NCBI GenBank assembly: GCA_001600635.1
Contig: BCKL01000016.1
Coordinates: 238,449 to 302,448, forward strand
DNA: 64,000 nucleotides
Source: Leucosporidium creatinivorum
Taxonomy: Eukaryota > Basidiomycota > Microbotryomycetes > Leucosporidiales > Leucosporidiaceae
Direction: 5' to 3'
Part shown: positions 1 through 11,000 of the stretch, one piece after another
Position numbering within the stretch: position 1 is the first letter of the stretch
How the letters are laid out: each line of letters opens with the position of its first letter
The notes under the pieces: model-generated
Told to the model about the DNA's origin: nothing
What the model saw: the letters and a program-made list of their open reading frames with translations, nothing else
The model's database searches: none
Translations under genes and position numbers: made by a program

Positions 1-147
1 ACCTAGCACCAGCACACGCTTCGTTTCTGCCTTTGCCGAGCTCATTACCGCGATGTCGAGAATAGCGAGCGAGAACAAGGAGATCAACCTGTAAAGTCGA
101 GGCGTCGGCGCTCTTGCTCCCGCCAACTCGTCTCCGCCCGCCGACAC

Positions 148-3100
148 ATGCTCACACGACCTTTGAGGCGGTTCCCAGCGCCCATCCGCTTGCTGGGAGC
201 TTCTGCTACCCGAGATCACCTACAGACTCGCTTGGCATCCACCGCTGCTCCTTCGCTCGACGACTTGAGCAATCTGCAGCCGAGGACCGAACCTCAGCCC
301 GTGGTGCCGCTCGAGCTCGGAGAGGATCGTCGAACAGCCTTTTTGTACTTCAACAGCGTGTTCCCCATAAGGCTCGGTATCTGGGACCTTGTAAGCTTCA
401 ACCCCGCTCGAGCATCAACAAGCGGAGCTGACCCGTTCTCGCGGTCCCCTGTAGCGTTACCTAGCCGCCAAGATGGAGGAGGAGAAGCTGCTGCAGCAGA
501 TTCGCGACCTAGTGGTGAAGGACTCGATCTACCAGGTTCGCGTCGAGAGCGTCTACCCTCGCGAGAAGGACGGCGGGGCTTTCGTCAAGTTCAGCTACTC
601 GCTGCCCAAGATCCCCTACACCGAGGAGCTGCCCACTGAAGAGGCCGAAGCTACCGACAAGAAGCAAGAGGCTGAAGTCCTACAGATCCTCGAGAAGCAG
701 GCTGTAAGTCGCTGGCGGATCGTAACTCGACCGATGAGGTCATGCTCACTCGCTCTGCTACAGGTCGACTCCATCCGGGCAGCAGGATGGAAGCCCATGA
801 TCCTGCGGTTGACCGAGATGTCTGCAGTCATGGGCAAGCTGAGAACCGCGCCAGCTTTCCTCGTCAAGGCAAGTCCGAGCCCCGGGACCGAAGGCTATCT
901 CGGCGCTGACCTTGGACGCTATCACAGGGCAAGCCATGGATGGAGGATATGAACCGTTTTCCCAACACTACCATCCGTGTTGAGTTTGAGGGTCCCGAAG
1001 TGTGTCGTTGACTCGTCGTCTCCGAATCCTGCGCTGACCTTTTCGCCCTTCAGATCCCTCAAGAAGAGCTCTACGATGTCTTTCGCCCCTACGGTCGGAT
1101 ACACAATATCTTCCCCCAACCCACCTCCAACAAAGACACCCCTCGTTTCGCTACCATCACATACTCGTCGATTCGCGCCGCTGCCAGCGCTCGCAACACC
1201 CTCCACAACGCCGTCATCCCGTCCACCCTCCCTACCGCAACACCACCCCCTCCCACCGTCCTTCGTATCCTCTACGCCGAGCGGCAGCGCGCTCACTACA
1301 TTCGCGACTTCGCCACGTCCCATCCAAGGATCATGCTGCCTCTGGTCGTCGCTCTTCTCGGCGCCGTCTCATACGCCGTCTTCGATCCCATCCGCGAGTT
1401 CTTCGTCAAGGCTCACGTCGAGGGCACTTTCGACTCGGATCGCTGGGTTCTGCTGAGCTGGCTCAAGCGAGAGACGCTGGGAAGGCTGGGGTTGACGAGT
1501 CGGAACGCTCGGACCTCGAGCACCGGCATCGAGAAGGAGAGGGAGGAAGCCAAGGAGAAGATGCGCAACTGGGTCAAGGACGTGCCCGATACGTTTATCG
1601 TGGTGACCGGACCAAAGGGTTCGGGCAAGACTGCGTTGGTAGATGAGGTGCTGGAGGGCGGCAAGTGAGTGGCTCCTTTCAGCCGTCTCACCCGCTATAC
1701 CACTGACTTATCTTTGCGCAGATACACCCTCACGATCGACTGCCACCAACTCTGCAAGAACTCGAGGTCGGAGGCCAAGCTTGTCGCTGTTCGTGGCCCC
1801 CGCCGAACTCGTCGACTTCCCTCGCTGACACCTCTACGTCGCACAGGAGCTCGCCGACAGCGTTGGCTACTTCCCCCAATTCGTCCTCGGTTCTTCCATC
1901 AATAACATGATCGACCTCGCCGCCATGGGACTAATCGGACAGAAGGCCGGCTTCTCGGCTTCGCTTGATGCTCAGCTCAAGGCTGTACGTCCCTCTTCTG
2001 AGGCCATCTTCCCTCGTCATCATACTGATCGCTATCACAGATTCTGGAGGTCACCTCTGCTGCCCTCGCCAAGATCTCCAACGCCGCTCGAGCAAGAGCA
2101 GCAGCAGCGGCGAAGAGCCAGGACGCGCGCAAGGATGCCGAGGTCGACCGCACCAAGGTCGTGGAGCAGTTACAGACGGAAGGAGTCAAGGACGGACGGA
2201 TGGACGCCGTTGCAGGCCTCGGTGCTGTCAGCGAGCTCGGCGTGGGAGTCGAGCCTCCCTCGGCAGACGAAGAAACGTGAGCTGACTTGAAAGCCGAGCG
2301 GTGAAGATCAGCTTACCGACCTTTGCGCATGCTCTAGTGTCATCATCGGACCCAAATCATCTTCTCTCGTCCGCGCTTTGTCTTCCGGTCCCTGCCCCGA
2401 CGAGAAGCTAGATGTCGCTGAGCTGCCAGTCGTGGTTCTCAAGGGGTCAGTTCTTCCTCGCTTCCAGCACCGATACCTTCGCTAATCATCAAATCGGTCC
2501 ACAGCTTCGCTGCCAAGGGAGAGTCCAAGCAGACCGTGCTCTGGGACGTGCTCAGCGAGTGGGCGGCCGTCCTCGTCGAGAATCAGGTCGCGCATGTCAT
2601 CTTCGTCAGCGACAGCGTCACCGTCACTAAGCCTCTCGCTGCCGCTCTTCCCAACAAGCCCTTCAACGCCATCGCCCTCGACGATGCCTCGCCCGAAGCC
2701 TCCATCAACTGGCTTGAGGCCAAGCTCACCGAGTTCGGCAAGGAGCTGCCGGAGGTCTCGAAGAGCTCTGTCGCACGACTCGGTGGTAGGCAGACCGACC
2801 TCGAGCTCCTCGTCAGCAAGATCCACTCAGGCTTCGAGGTCGAGGAAGCCGTGGACGACATCGTCACGCGCTCGGCGACCGAGATTAGGAAGACCTACTT
2901 TGGCGACGACGAATCGGAGGCAAAGAGCCTCAAATGGACGAGGCAACAAGCGTGGAGGATCCTGACGGGACTGACGAAGGACGAGGAGGTGAGTCCAAGT
3001 CACTCGGCTCGCGATGCGATACTCGCTGACCAGCTCCCATCACAGCTCAAGTACGCCGATGTCCTCGTGAACGCGCCCTTCAACTCGGACGAGACTGCCC

Positions 3101-3550
3101 TCCGTGCCCTCGAGAACGCCGAGATGATCACGATCCAGCACCGCGACAGTGAGTGTTTCTACTTCCCGACCGCGCGACTCGAGCTGATCTCGTTTCTCTC
3201 CAGGTCGCCCCTCCGTCATTCGCCCAGGCAAGCCGGTGTATCGCCACGCTTTCGGCCTCCTCCTCTCCGACGACGTCTTCCGCTCCTCAATCGAGTACCA
3301 GAACGTCACCGCCGCCATCAACTCTGCCTCGGCCGACCTCAAGTCCGCTTCTCAGGGGCTCATCGAGCTCTCTCAGCTCTTTGGCAGCGGCAACGGCAAA
3401 TGGGTGTTTGGTGGAGGGACTAGTCTACCGGCAGAGATCGAGGTTCGGGTCACGGCACTACTTAAGAAGATGAGGGAGTCGGAGGAGAAGCTGGGGAAGC
3501 TGGGCAAGGAGAAGGACCAGCTCCTTAAGACGCTTGCCGAGAGGGAGTAG
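148..3550 (+). CDS. YME2: Mitochondrial inner-membrane protein Yme2/RNA12 (mitochondrial escape protein 2)
   Basis: Integral protein of the mitochondrial inner membrane that in yeast affects mtDNA nucleoid organisation and escape of mtDNA to the nucleus. Seen here: a basic N-terminus suited to mitochondrial import (MLTRPLRRFPAPIR), an RRM-like segment around 1054-1300 containing PYGRIHNIF, one hydrophobic membrane segment (LPLVVALLGAVSYAVF, about 1336-1383), then an RNA12-type P-loop domain with Walker A GPKGSGKT near 1612-1635 and IDCHQLCKNS just after the next intron. The C-terminus is a charged coiled coil ending at TAG 3548-3550. At least eight introns interrupt it; 391-454, 704-763 and 1000-1053 are GT-AG and keep frame, while 869-927 is GC-AG. 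The ATG at 148 was chosen because it opens the import-like peptide and joins in frame to all later exons. Family assignment is strong; the exact limits of the exons between 1830 and 2540 are less certain. Confidence 0.88.
869..927 (+). other. GC-AG intron in YME2
   Basis: The exon ends in AAG and the intron opens with GCAAGT and closes with CACAG. The flanking exons join in phase 0 (..FLVK then GKPWMED..), and no GT donor nearby preserves the frame. GC-AG introns with this strong donor context are a known minor class of U2 introns. Confidence 0.75.
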
Positions 3551-4044
3551 GGGATATCGGGGTGGCAGTATTGTGCTTAGTGCTTGTAGTGTACATCAGC
3601 ATCGCGCATGGTGCGCAGGTCCAGAGCCTGGAAAGTCCGCAAGATCGGCCTTGTCGGTGAGCGGAGCCTCAGGCGACTCGCACTTCGGAAGCTCGAAGTG
3701 AAGAGTGCTCGAAGAAGACCCGCCCCAAGACGCTTACCCGCGCTCCCCTGCACCTTTCACGGCCTCAAGAAGCGTGAACTGACCCTGTCCGCTACGGAGG
3801 CGACGAGCTCAAGAGATGTGGAGAGATTGACAGCGAACCCGAGAGGCGCTACAGATTGGGCTGATCAGGTCAAGTAGGCTATACTCCTACACTTTCTGCA
3901 CCTCCGCCATCGCCAAACCAGCTATCGATGTCCCGTGCTCGACTTTCTCCTCCTCCTCTTCGACGGATTCGGCTCGGCGATGGCGGTCCTTTGCGCGCTG
4001 ACGGCGATGAACAGCGCCCGGAAGAAGGCTTAAGAGGAAGCGAA
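3551..4044. other. Convergent intergenic region
   Basis: This stretch lies between the stop of YME2 and the likely stop of the membrane-protein gene on the other strand. The open frames in it show no family features. It probably holds the two facing 3' UTRs. No terminator motif stands out. Confidence 0.5.
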
Positions 4045-5601
4045 TCACAGGACCAGTGCGAGAGGGTGGATGAGGAAATGCCGAAGGGTCGAGCTTGTAG
4101 TGAACGCTGGAGGCGAGCCAATCGCCGAGATCGGGTCAGTCGAAGCGATGCCAGGGAAGGATTCAGACAACTGCTTACTGATTGCAGATGGGAAAGACGT
4201 CGTCGCAAAACTTGATTTGCAGCACGAGAAGCGTGGAAATGAGGATGGCGGCCCACACGAGCCAGAAACGCCCATCGGCCGAGCCTTTGACATCGTCCAC
4301 CATTTCACGTAGCCAGACCAGGGCCATGACAGCGGGGATGAGCTTCTGGGGATAGGTGATGATTTTTGTGAAGCGTAGGGAGTACCATGAGATGCGAAGA
4401 AGCCGCCGCTGCTGCTCGGGTCGGTGATTCTGACGAGCGAGGAGCGTCGCCGAGTGGTAGCAGGCCATCGCGAGGTAGGTTGACTGCTCGGCTGTCGCCT
4501 GGAGGAGAAGGTAGGCGCAAAGTCGGAAGAACTTGGGGCCTAAGATGAACAAGATCGAGTGAGCAACTGGGACGAAGGAAGGACCGCCGAGAGCAGCTCA
4601 CTATGGGTCTTGAAGACGATGATTTGGCCGCAGCCCAGCAAGCCGAGAGTCATGCAGTGGTGAAAGATGACTTCCGGGTTCATGCTTTCGAGGCCAAGGA
4701 GGAAGTCGGCGGCGTAGCAGACGAGAATCGAGCGAACGGCGACGGTGAGGTACCTGAGGTCCTCGAGCCGAAAGGGCATGCCGGGCAGTACAAAGGCTCG
4801 GTAGGCGGCTAGTTGAAGGCCGAGGCCAATTCTTTGAGCTCGCGAGCGATTAGCAGCAAACGCGGAGACGGGGGTCAAGAGAAGCGAAGGGCTTTTACTC
4901 GCCGAGACCGAGAAACGAAGCAACTCACGTTCCGACCACGAAATTCATCGTGTGAGAGATACTAAGGGTGAATCCCATAAGGTTAGTCTTCTGAGGTCTT
5001 GTGACGAGCTTCAGCCACTCACACTAATTTTGCTGGCCGCACGAGCGTGGCCCGAGCGGCCTCGGCGTTCAATTCCGGCTTTTCCTCCTGGACAGCAAGG
5101 TTACGCACACGACTGATACCTTGACGAGTGACCAATACCATGAGGGATACCTTCGCCAACATGGCTAGAGCAAAGGTGCTGTGAAGAGCTTACACGATCA
5201 GCTCACTTCGAGCGAGCCCGAGTGAGGTTCTGTACTCACGTCATGACGGCGTAGAGGTCAGGACTCCACAGCATGCCCAAGTCATACGGTGTCCCACTCT
5301 GGATGAGAGCTACCAGCGTATCATGGTCCGCATGGCGCACGTCGTCGATGGGTAGGAGCGAGATGTAATCGCCGAGCTGAGCGAGATTGGCAGATATCCA
5401 AGTCGCGTTGCTCAACAAGGCGTGCTCCTGAAGCTTGCTCAGTGTAGGAAGGATGAGGCTCGCGTCGGAGGCGAACGAAGCGAGCAGAGGAACGAGCGCC
5501 GCCGTCGAGTTGGAGAGCGCCGAGGGCAGGGTTTGAAGCACCTGGCTGAACGTCGATAGGACGTGAGGCAGCTCGGAGATGGGAGTCGCCATGGTGCTCA
5601 T
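4045..5601 (-). CDS. Multi-pass membrane protein, TLC-domain-like
   Basis: Predicted polytopic membrane protein of unknown function. The start is the ATG at 5601-5599 (MSTMATPISELP); the next in-frame ATG is only three codons on. Exon 1 runs to about 5243 and is a helical, mildly hydrophobic region. Later exons carry several membrane segments: around 5190-5030 (LAMLAKVSLMVLV), around 4830-4610 with an NPEVIFHHCMTLGLLGCGQ segment, and around 4550-4180 (LVWAAILISTLLVLQI). The paired histidines inside a membrane segment and the spacing of helices recall TLC (TRAM-LAG1-CLN8) proteins, but this is a resemblance by eye and lipid-synthase activity is not implied. The C-terminus is uncertain: it either stops at a TAA about 4174 that lies inside a GTAAGC donor, or it splices once more to end at 4045. 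At least four introns. Confidence 0.6.
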
Positions 5602-6011
5602 AGCGTGGTGGCTTGGTGTGAGTAGAGGAAGAGAGGCGGAAGGGCTATCCGCTCTGGCGGGAGGCGAGGACAAGTCTGGAAGGGTGCGGGAGCGGGAGCG
5701 ACCCTTAACCCCGGATTTTCGAGCGATTAGAAATAGGATCAAGTCGCGCCGATCGCAAGGGGATTGTATTGGTGTTTCGAAGCCAAAGCAAGTGCAATAC
5801 AAGGCCCCACTGAGGAGAGATCCCGATTCACGTCGGAGATCCAGTTTCGGGAAGCATGAGATGCGAATGTTTCGAACGGGCAGAGGCTGTCAGAAAGAGT
5901 TCAGCTATTTGTGTTGCTGGCGTATATGAGCTCCCCGGAGAAGCGTCAGCGAGAAGAGGGAGCAGGGTCTTCGGCGCTCATGTCGCCTAGTCTCGGTTAG
6001 CCTCGCCGCTG
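5602..6011. promoter_or_regulatory. Presumed promoter of the TLC-like gene
   Basis: About 410 bp lies between the start codon of the minus-strand membrane-protein gene and repeat copy A. I see no coding sequence and no TATA box that I would defend. The promoter role is inferred only from position. Confidence 0.35.
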
Positions 6012-7133
6012 TGTGTTGACTACAGACGACAGTAAAGAGTTTGGTTGCACTCTGGAGCTGCCGAGCCGCTTGGTAAACCTTGCGGGCATGGCTAAGGTAC
6101 CGGAAGGAAGCCGAGCAGCGTGCTCGGCGATGGTTTCGAGCTGTCGCTGCTTGCGCAACGCTCCTAGTAGCGTCAAATCGTTAGACGAGGTAGGTATAAC
6201 CTATGTGAAGCTGCCACGATGCTCCAGCACACCGCAAAATCCCTTGCTGCATCTCGACAGCGGCTTGAGCTAAAACGGGGGTCCGAGCGTCAAGCCAAGC
6301 TGAGCGCACCCGTAGCTCAGCTGCAGCTCCATTACGCCTCTTTCCTCCTACCATAGCTTGCTCAGCCTTCGAGGAGCGCTCTAGCTCTGATGACAAGGCC
6401 TGTGCTGCTCTCCTACAGCGTTCTAATGTTCTCCCTCCCCTCCCCTCTCCCCCCTTGCCTCTAGCCCTTCGTCTCGCTTCTCCCATCACTCTATTAGCTT
6501 CCTAGCACTGCACTAATGCTACCCCCCACACACCACCCTATACCTGCCCTCCCTCGCCACACGCCTCCCTCTCAGTCAACCCGAGCACGAGCGCCTCCTT
6601 GTGAGGAGGACGACTGCTCTACCCACGGTCCTCGAGCTAGAACACGGTCAGTGTCGCGCGGCTATGTTTTCAGGCAGCCTCAGTGCGTAAGAAGCCTCGG
6701 CTCTTTCCCCCACCCGCTCGCTCACAGAGAGGACCAGGGCGTCAGACCGACTGGGGGATGAGAATCGAGTGGAGCCCGAGGAGTCGCCGAGCCGAGCTTG
6801 AGCAGCATCTGTAGCTGCTCAGGCATGGCTTGGTTGAGTGTGCAAGTTTTGCTTAGCTTCTTGTTTAGCTTACTACCACCAGCCGCAAGCCTACCAAACA
6901 CAACTGGACGGCTCACTTCGGTGAGTCGCCCGCAGAAACCGGCCGCCGAAACAGGGTGAGCCCATGAAGTCGGTCGCGAGGTTTATCTCGCCAATGAAGG
7001 GTGCTGAGCGTACAAGGAGAACACTGAGGCCATGACTAGCCCTTGTCGACCCGCTGTGAGCTTACAGCGAGACCAAGGCAGCCCTCTTCGCCGAGCTCCT
7101 TGGGGTCAGTCTCCCTCGGTCGAAGAGGCTTGA
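6012..7133 (+). repeat. Dispersed repeat, copy A
   Basis: One of four related ~1.1-kb blocks in the window. Shared landmarks with copy B in the same orientation: a TGTTGACTACA left end, GCTTGAGCTAAAACGGGGGT (about 6263), a pyrimidine-rich stretch (6430-6490), a tRNA-like core on the minus strand (about 6570-6645), GACTGGGGGATGAGAATCGA (about 6750), and a hairpin at 6907-6930. Similarity to copy D continues to about 7133 (CGGTCGAAGAGGC). No transposase, reverse transcriptase or other protein domain is visible, and I find no convincing terminal inverted repeats or target-site duplication, so the class (non-autonomous element, solo terminal repeat, or tRNA-related) is open. The left boundary is set by comparison with B and C only. 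Confidence 0.8.
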
Positions 7134-7479
7134 GGCAGAAAAATTGAGGTCTGCAAGTAAGCACCGAGTCTGATAGCACCTGTATATCAGCCGATGACTT
7201 CCATTCCCCTCGACTCGAGCACACGGAGCAGCTTCTCTCTCTCACTCCCCTACCTTCCGTTGTTATCTTCGCTGAACTTCGGTTTCCTCAAAAAGGAGCT
7301 CTGGGGCGCAGCGAAAGCTTCGGAAAAACACTGGATACAAATTGACTTTACATCGTGCCCGTAAAGCAGCCGAAGTTCTCAACTTCAGCTCTCGAAGCCC
7401 GTCCGCTTCTTCGCCGAGCTCGGTCGCAAGTTTCGCTTTTTACATCCAGCTGACCCTCCTTACGCCATACAGCTTCAAG
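7134..7479 (+). promoter_or_regulatory. Copied RPL5 upstream region
   Basis: This lies between repeat A and the RPL5 fragment. The last part has an intron-like end (CAGCTGACCC then CATACAG at about 7447-7472) just before the ATG, as expected of a ribosomal protein gene with an intron in its 5' UTR. That supports duplication from genomic DNA rather than from mRNA. The promoter function is inferred. Confidence 0.4.
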
Positions 7480-8084
7480 ATGCCTTCTGTTGAGACTGTC
7501 AAGAACAACGCGTACTTCTCGAGGTACCATGTGAAGTACCGTCGCCCCCGAGGTTAGTCGTCTGCAGCTTGTTGTGATTGATTTCGGAGCTGATTCGATC
7601 CCTCCCTTCTCCGATCCTCCTCGCCTCGCCACCTCCCTCTCCTCATCACTGGAATACAGAGGACAAGACCTACTACTACGGTCGCAAGCGTCTCGTCGCT
7701 CAGGCCAAGAACAAGTACAACTCCCCCAAGTACCGTCTTGTCGTCCGCATCACCAATATGGACATTATCTGCCAAGTAATTACCACCCTACATTACACCA
7801 ACAGCTCCAGGAGATCATATTGACCTTTCCTGCCGCCACAGATCGTCTCCGCCAAGCTCCAGGGAGACTTTGTCCTCACCGCCGCCTACTCTCACGAGCG
7901 CCCCTCTCGGCGATGGAAATGTGAACAAAAGAGGTCGTTTCTGCGAATGATACTACTACACGCTGGTCGGACTCGCGTCCTCAAAGTATTACGACGACTC
8001 GTCTACAGCTCATCGTCGGCCATCGTCTCGGAGGGCTGTGGAAGCGAAGAGGGTCAGCGCGTAGTCAGGCAAGAGACGTGGTAG
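7480..8084 (+). pseudogene. RPL5: Truncated copy of ribosomal protein uL18 (RPL5)
   Basis: The N-terminal part matches eukaryotic RPL5/uL18, the 60S protein that binds 5S rRNA: exon 1 7480-7552 (ending RYHVKYRRPR), exon 2 7660-7775 ([19 protein letters not shown] and [14 protein letters not shown]) and exon 3 from 7842 (IVSAKLQGDF, AAYSHE). Both introns keep frame and have GTTAGT/CAG and GTAATT/CAG signals, so this is a piece of genomic DNA and not a processed copy. After about position 7898, where the family continues with the conserved centre and C-terminus, similarity stops abruptly; the frame stays open by chance to TAG 8082-8084, giving about 143 codons against roughly 300 in the family. 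It then overlaps the 3' end of exportin-1 on the other strand. It is very unlikely to make a working ribosomal protein; a full copy should exist elsewhere. Confidence 0.85.
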
Positions 8085-11000
8085 AAGCTCACCTTGAGTA
8101 GGCCAGGGACAGCGACCGCACGCTCACGCTCCTCTTGAGCCTTTGCCGCAGCAGCAGCCTCCTTCTCATCCGCGAAGAGCTCTGCGTCTGCCCCTTCCTC
8201 GCCTTGGAACTCGCGAAGGGAGACTGCGAGGGAGTGGGTCAGCGAGGAAGGCGACGACAACGGACGATTCAACTCACTAAGGAAATCACGAAGGGTGACC
8301 TTGAACTTCACGGGGTCGTTGTTCTGCTCGCGAAGAGCGGTGACGAAAGCGTTGACCTGAGCGCTGGAGCGGGAGGAGAGTTCAGCGAAGTCGGCGAGAA
8401 GCAGACCAGTGAACGTACGCCTGGAGATGAGGGAAAGCGCGCTTGAGAAGATCGGCGCAGTAGCTTCGAACCAGATGAGAGGTTAGCTTGATGTAGCGTA
8501 AGGCGGCTGAGGAGCGACCTACTCGGCGACGTATTGAGGGTTACCGCTGGCCGCTGTGGTGGAGGGGTCGTAGAGAGGCGCCTGGATGTCGCCGCTCTCC
8601 ACGAGACGGAAGAGACGAGCAAGGACGATCGAAGTCGACTTGAAGCCGCTTTTGTGGTCGGCTGAGGGGGGAGAACGAGGTCAGCAGGGATTCGAGCTGC
8701 TCAGCGCACTTATCGCTTACCATCGGTGAGGATAAAGAAGCAGTTCTCGAGTATGGAGAGGAAGTACGCCTGGAAGAAGCCGTTCGAGGTCGTTGGGCCA
8801 GCCATGACGATGTTGTCGATCAGCTCGACGGTGATGCTGGCGAAGGGAGGGTCAGCGAGCGTCCTTCGTGCCGGGCGAGCTCCAACTCACTGCAAGCCAA
8901 GATCGGCGATGTCCCTCAGGTGATGCTTGGTAGCCCACACGACACTGTCCATGACGAGCTTGAACTGTTGCGGCGGGATCGCGAGGAGAGCCTCGAAGCA
9001 CTGGACGTTGATGGCGCGGATGAGGCGGTAGAAGGCGACGCGGTGCTCGGGGTACGAGGTGAAGTCCTCCTGGATCATCTGCAGAGTGCACTCGAAGATG
9101 GCGTCGAGAACGGCGGGGATCTTGTCGGTCATGAGGCCCTGCGCGACGAAGAGCCGAAAGTCAGCGACAGAACCGAGCCAGAGACGAGCCGGCGACTCAC
9201 TCCGAGACGAGTGACGATGGTGACCATAACACTGAGCACCTCAGCATCACGAGCAGCGGGGATGTTCTGCTTGTAATCGCCGAGGATGGCCTCGAGTAGT
9301 GGGGGAATGAGGTTCGAGTTGACCTGCTCGAGGTCCTCGGCCTTCTTGATGTAGGTCTCTCCGACGAGCTTGAGTATCTCCTTCTTGATGGTCCTCAGTC
9401 CGCGAACCTTGGGCGTCTTGGTGGCGATCAGGCCCTGCTCGGCGGTGGTCGCAGAGATGATGCCCGAGACGGCGGTGTAGAGGCCGAGGAGGTCCATGTA
9501 GATGCGGGCGATTTGGGGGAGGAAGAAGGTGCCGATCGAGGAGCAGGCCGAGACGTTGGTCTTGAGGACGTTCGAGAGAATCTTGACGTTTTCGGGGTCG
9601 GCGAGGACGTCGGTGCCCGAAGTGGCAGCCTGAGCCATGAGCGCGTCCCACTACAGTCGAGGGAGAGTCAGCGATCGAGTACAGTGATTCGAGCGAAGTA
9701 GCAGGACATACAGCAGCGTTAGGGGCGGCCATGAGGTTGGCGATGAGCTGTTCCTGCTGAGGCTTGTTGGGCTGCGCCGAGATCATGTAGCCGACGGCCT
9801 CGTAAAAAGTGTGAATCTGCAGCGGCGACAGATCGGCTGTGATGCGCTGCAAGTTGCGCAGGATCTCGTCGATGAAGGGCTCCTGCTCGCCCGACTGCTG
9901 CATGACGAAATGGCGACGGCACCTGGGAGCGCGGGGAGGGGATCAGTACACACTCTACGCGCCGGCCGTCGATCGACTCACTTCTGCGCGATCTTGATGA
10001 AGGTGTCGCAAGCCATGTCCTGAACTCCCTCGTGAGTCTCGTGAGCGAACTCGAAGAGCTTGTTGACGACCGTCTTGAGGAACTTCCAGTGGGCCTTGAG
10101 GAATCGAGGGTACTGTCCGACGATGTACATGATGTTGGAGGCGCTGTAAGTGGTCGAAGAGGGTCAGTCGGCTGCTCGGCGATGTCGAAATCCACAGGGA
10201 CTAACACGACGGCCTTGTTGTCCTTGCCCCTCTTCATCTCGGTCAAGCCGAGGAGATCTGTGGATCAATAAACCGTCAGCACGTCCGTTCCTGCTCAGAG
10301 TCGAAGCGAGAGAAGCCCACCTTTGATGACGGTGACCAAGAACCTCTTCTCCGTCTCCTCGTTCATCGCTCCAGAGATCGATCCGATGGCCCAGCAGAGG
10401 GTGTTGAGGTTGGCCCACGACCACTCGGATCCATCGACCTGCTTCGACAGCTTCTCCGTCACTGCGAGGGGTGAGACGGTGTCAGCTCTCAGCGCCGAGC
10501 AAGGCTGACCACGGCACTCACTAATCATCTCGGTATCCACGACATCCAGATGGGTGAGGTAGACGAGCACCTCGCGCATGCTCTTGTACAGCACGATGGT
10601 GTCGATCTCCTTCAAAAACTCCCTCACAATCTCGCCCTCGTCGTTCTCCACAATCAAGACCTCCTCCGGCTTGGCCATGCGCTCGACCATGACCAAGCGC
10701 AGGTTGCTGAGCACCTCGGTGTAGATGCCCCTCCTGCCGCTCGATCCGCTGCCTCCCGCTCCGCCAAAGACGCCCGATCCGCCGAGCGAGAGGTTTAGCA
10801 ACGGGTTGTTCATCTCGTTGGGGAACTTCTGCATCTCGTCGTAAAGGTCGGCGACGAGCTTGGCCCAGTACTCGAGGCAGATCTTGAAGATCTCGCGCTC
10901 CTCGACTTGGGAGATCTTGATGAGGTAGAGGTGGGCGTTGAGGAGGACGTCGCGGTGGGCGGGGGTTTCGAGGATTTGGACGTGCGAGGAGAGGAAGTTG

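Noticed and set aside
6012-7133. Calling the dispersed repeat a solo LTR of a retrotransposon
   Set aside because: The TGT left end is suggestive, but I see no matching CA right end, no target duplication and no internal retrotransposon sequence in the window, so I left the class open.
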